Source of the DNA: an uncultured Clostridia bacterium
GTDB taxonomy: Bacteria; Bacillota; Clostridia; Saccharofermentanales; DTU023
Reading direction: 5' to 3'
NCBI GenBank assembly: GCA_937922005.1
Contig: CAKZWV010000028.1
Location: forward strand, 1-5,465
DNA: 5,465 nucleotides
The notes beneath the pieces were generated by a model. The model made no database searches. It was not told where the DNA came from and was given only the letters and a program-made list of their open reading frames with translations. Positions 3,907-5,465 of this stretch are shown here, piece by piece. Numbering within the stretch: the first letter of the stretch is position 1; each line of letters starts with the position of its first letter. A program made the position numbers and the translations under genes.

Positions 3907-5286
3907 TCATGCCGTTAGTGTAACTCTTGTCAGCGCATTCCTAATACATGCCGGTAGCTGTCTAATAAACATTTGTACGAATTCTTGAAATTGTTCCTGG
4001 GTTAACTGAAAAGTCGTACACATGCAACCAACCATGGTGCTGATAAAGATTTGCAAGGATTCGCTAAACGTGATATCTTTCAATTCGTCCACAAAAAGGT
4101 TAAAGATTTCCCCAAGAGTTCGATCGTCCTCATATCTTCGCTTTTCTCGTGCGATCATCATATATCTCGTAAACACAGACGCAACATGATCCGTCAGTGC
4201 ATCGTAAGAGAGGCTGTGACACTCGCTGATGAGGTTTAGGTAGGACTTGCAGGTTTTGAAAAATACTTCTATTCCCCAGCGTTTTCCATAAATCCTAACG
4301 ATTTCCTCTTCGGAAAGATCTGGGTTTGTGCAGATAATGGCAACCCATTGTTTTTTGTTACCCTGAGTACGAACACAGACGATCTTAGCGGGAATCTTCT
4401 GATCTTTGCCGACCATGACCTGGATAGAAAGAAGATACTTGCTGGTTCCACGACGTTTCTTGCTGATCTTGAAGATCTGTTTGATGGAGAGCTGTTGCCC
4501 TTGGTATTCATAGTGAATACGTGAGCTCTTTTTGATCATTGCAATGGAATCAAGGCCGATCTTCTTTACGGCGATCAACTGCGCAGGATTTGCAAACCAG
4601 GAGTCAAACAGGACATAATCCGCTTGGTGACCGGCAGCTAGAGCCATTTTTAACAGTTCGATCATGACCTCTGTTCCTTTCATTTGGGCTAGTTTTCTTC
4701 GTTTTGCAGCAAGAGAACGACCGTCATATTCGTGGACTGGGCCAAGGAGGTTGCTCTCATTCGATGAAGCAAGAAGAGAGCTGTTGATAGGGCAGAAAGT
4801 ATTTCCGTTTGTCCAACCAAGCGTCATAAGACGGTATCCTTTCTTGTATTGCATTGTTGTATGGTCAAACACACGAGATCCAAGTTCCGTCTGCTTGCAA
4901 CTGGTGCGTTCGAATAGGCTATCGTCGACAATAAAGGCATTGACACGGTCCTTGTTTGTCAGAGGTCTGATCATGTCGACTATTTTTTTGGACAACAGGG
5001 TCGTAAATCGGAACCAGTTGGTTTTTGGGCTGTTCAGGAAACGATAGAAGGTATTTTGGGAGAAGGCTTCTTTAAAGGATCCCGTTTTCTGCTGCATGTA
5101 CATGCTGCGGTCAGAAAAGACGTTGCACAGCTTGTACTTAAAAATGGTGATTGCCGGAACGCCCTTTTCTTTTTGGGCACCGCATTTGTGAAGAAGATCG
5201 CTGATTGTGAAGGTGCGAAAAAAAGAAGAAATTGTGGAATAGAGTTGCTGATCATCGTGATTTTGTGATAGAATCGTACTTGGCAT
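3907..5286 (-). CDS. IS4-family DDE transposase
   Basis: Transposase that cuts and joins the element's ends, using an RNase H-like catalytic core. I chose ATG 5286 (459 residues, MPSTILSQNHDD) because AAAGGAG (5293-5299) sits six bases upstream. The longer frame from 5385 starts inside the terminal repeat, before the promoter. Catalytic signs: D121 in FIVDDSLFER, D228 in YVLFDSWFANP, and E340 in the IS4 signature Y333-(2)-R336-(3)-E340-(6)-K347 (YGKRWGIEVFFKTCK). The N-terminal ~110 residues are helical and probably bind DNA. The beta-rich region between D228 and E340 is typical of IS4-type insertion domains. No frameshift or internal stop is seen, so it is probably functional. The stop TGA (3907-3909) lies about 32 bases from the inner edge of the terminal repeat. 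Confidence 0.95.
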   Translation of the reverse strand: MPSTILSQNHDDQQLYSTISSFFRTFTISDLLHKCGAQKEKGVPAITIFKYKLCNVFSDRSMYMQQKTGSFKEAFSQNTFYRFLNSPKTNWFRFTTLLSKKIVDMIRPLTNKDRVNAFIVDDSLFERTSCKQTELGSRVFDHTTMQYKKGYRLMTLGWTNGNTFCPINSSLLASSNESNLLGPVHEYDGRSLAAKRRKLAQMKGTEVMIELLKMALAAGHQADYVLFDSWFANPAQLIAVKKIGLDSIAMIKKSSRIHYEYQGQQLSIKQIFKISKKRRGTSKYLLSIQVMVGKDQKIPAKIVCVRTQGNKKQWVAIICTNPDLSEEEIVRIYGKRWGIEVFFKTCKSYLNLISECHSLSYDALTDHVASVFTRYMMIAREKRRYEDDRTLGEIFNLFVDELKDITFSESLQIFISTMVGCMCTTFQLTQEQFQEFVQMFIRQLPACIRNALTRVTLTA

Positions 5287-5317
5287 AGAGAGCTCCTTTG
5301 TTTCGAAGTTTGGTATT

Positions 5318-5346
5318 ATTATACCAGAGGCAGCTAATCTATGCCA
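5318..5346 (-). promoter_or_regulatory. Transposase promoter inside the insertion sequence
   Basis: Minus strand: perfect TATAAT (5318-5323) preceded by TGG, making an extended -10 (TGnTATAAT). A poor -35 (ATGGCA) lies at about 18 bases spacing. The predicted start lies roughly 25 bases before the transposase ribosome site. The extended -10 would compensate for the weak -35. Confidence 0.7.
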
Positions 5347-5371
5347 TTTTTTTGTGAGAAAGATTGATTTA

Positions 5372-5411
5372 TCAAGGCTCGGCACGCCTTTTAGGTGTGG
5401 GAAGTTTTAGT
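5372..5411 (+). repeat. Terminal inverted repeat of the insertion sequence (transposase 5' side)
   Basis: Reverse complement of 3835-3874 with one mismatch. Its outermost bases (AGT on the plus strand, ACT on the minus strand) supply a TAA stop to the reading frame entering from 5465. Confidence 0.92.
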
Positions 5412-5465
5412 CAATATTTATAGCCTTATTATTAACTTCATCATTTACCATATAGGTGACCTCCT
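5407..5465 (-). CDS. Unidentified gene interrupted by the insertion sequence (partial at window edge)
   Basis: The minus strand enters with AGGAGG (5460-5465), eight bases, then ATG (5449-5451) and the frame MVNDEVNNKAINI. The terminal repeat then adds one Asp codon and a TAA (5407-5409). Excising the element and one copy of the 7-base duplication restores ...INIAK and a native TGA (3820-3822), followed by the terminator at 3740-3767. The frame is also open upstream of the ATG to the window edge. It could therefore be the last codons of a longer gene outside the window, or a very short frame with a good ribosome site of its own. If the flanks are not true partners (the duplication is imperfect), the rest of the gene may have been lost. 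The function is not recognisable from so few residues. Confidence 0.45.
   Translation of the reverse strand, partial: EVTYMVNDEVNNKAINID

Larger units (their letters stand above)
3835..5411 (-). mobile_element. IS4-family insertion sequence, complete, about 1577 bp
   Basis: Bounded by 40-bp inverted repeats (3835-3874 and 5372-5411) differing at one base, and containing one full-length transposase gene with its own promoter and ribosome site. The outer ends read ACTAAAACTTCCCACACC. Adjacent 7-base flanks are CAATAAT (3828-3834) and CAATATT (5412-5418), a direct repeat with one mismatch, compatible with a target duplication. Intact ends and an open transposase frame suggest it is recent and possibly active. 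It inserted into the unit that ends at the terminator at 3740-3767. Confidence 0.92.

Noticed and set aside
5287..5385. Longer transposase start at 5385
   Set aside because: It lies within the terminal repeat and upstream of the extended -10 promoter; ATG 5286 has a good ribosome site.

Overview
The window looks like a chromosomal segment from a low-to-moderate GC Firmicute, most likely of the class Clostridia. The reasons are strong AGGAGG ribosome binding sites, canonical sigma-A promoters, CCA-encoding tRNA genes, intrinsic terminators, and a thymidylate synthase/dihydrofolate reductase pair whose motifs fit the divergent clostridial forms. I cannot name the species. Every gene I can support lies on the minus strand, so transcription runs from high to low coordinates.

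Reading in that direction: (1) 5465-5407 is the edge of an unidentified reading frame cut by an insertion sequence. (2) 3835-5411 is a complete IS4-type insertion sequence with 40-bp terminal inverted repeats, one transposase gene and its own promoter. (3) 3820-3834 and 3741-3767 hold the native downstream flank and intrinsic terminator of the interrupted transcription unit. The terminator abuts a consensus promoter (3710-3738) for tRNA-Pro(CGG), which ends in its own terminator at 3494-3532. (4) thyA (GTG start at 3405) and folA (ATG start at 2559) form a tightly coupled two-gene operon for thymidylate synthesis and tetrahydrofolate recycling. (5) A consensus promoter (1733-1761) drives a tRNA-His/Gln/Lys operon that ends at a strong terminator (1434-1468).

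Below the tRNA operon lies a decayed accessory region (10-1400), visibly more AT-rich than thyA/folA. It holds two diverged copies of the end of a nuclease-like domain resembling C-terminal tips of polymorphic toxins or phage-associated BECR-type nucleases. One copy (10-291) is the end of a longer protein broken by two frame changes and a stop codon. The other (about 1125-1284) is truncated at its front and runs in frame, without a stop, into a small zinc-ribbon gene (888-1124) with a CPCC-like pattern. A 108-residue frame (483-809) is probably the intact front of the broken toxin-like protein.

thyA and folA cooperate metabolically: ThyA oxidises methylene-tetrahydrofolate to dihydrofolate while making dTMP, and FolA reduces it back. 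The tRNA genes are housekeeping. The insertion sequence and toxin remnants are mobile or accessory material lodged next to tRNA units. I see no complete novel system. The most interesting parts are the duplicated toxin-tip/zinc-ribbon locus and the site of IS insertion.
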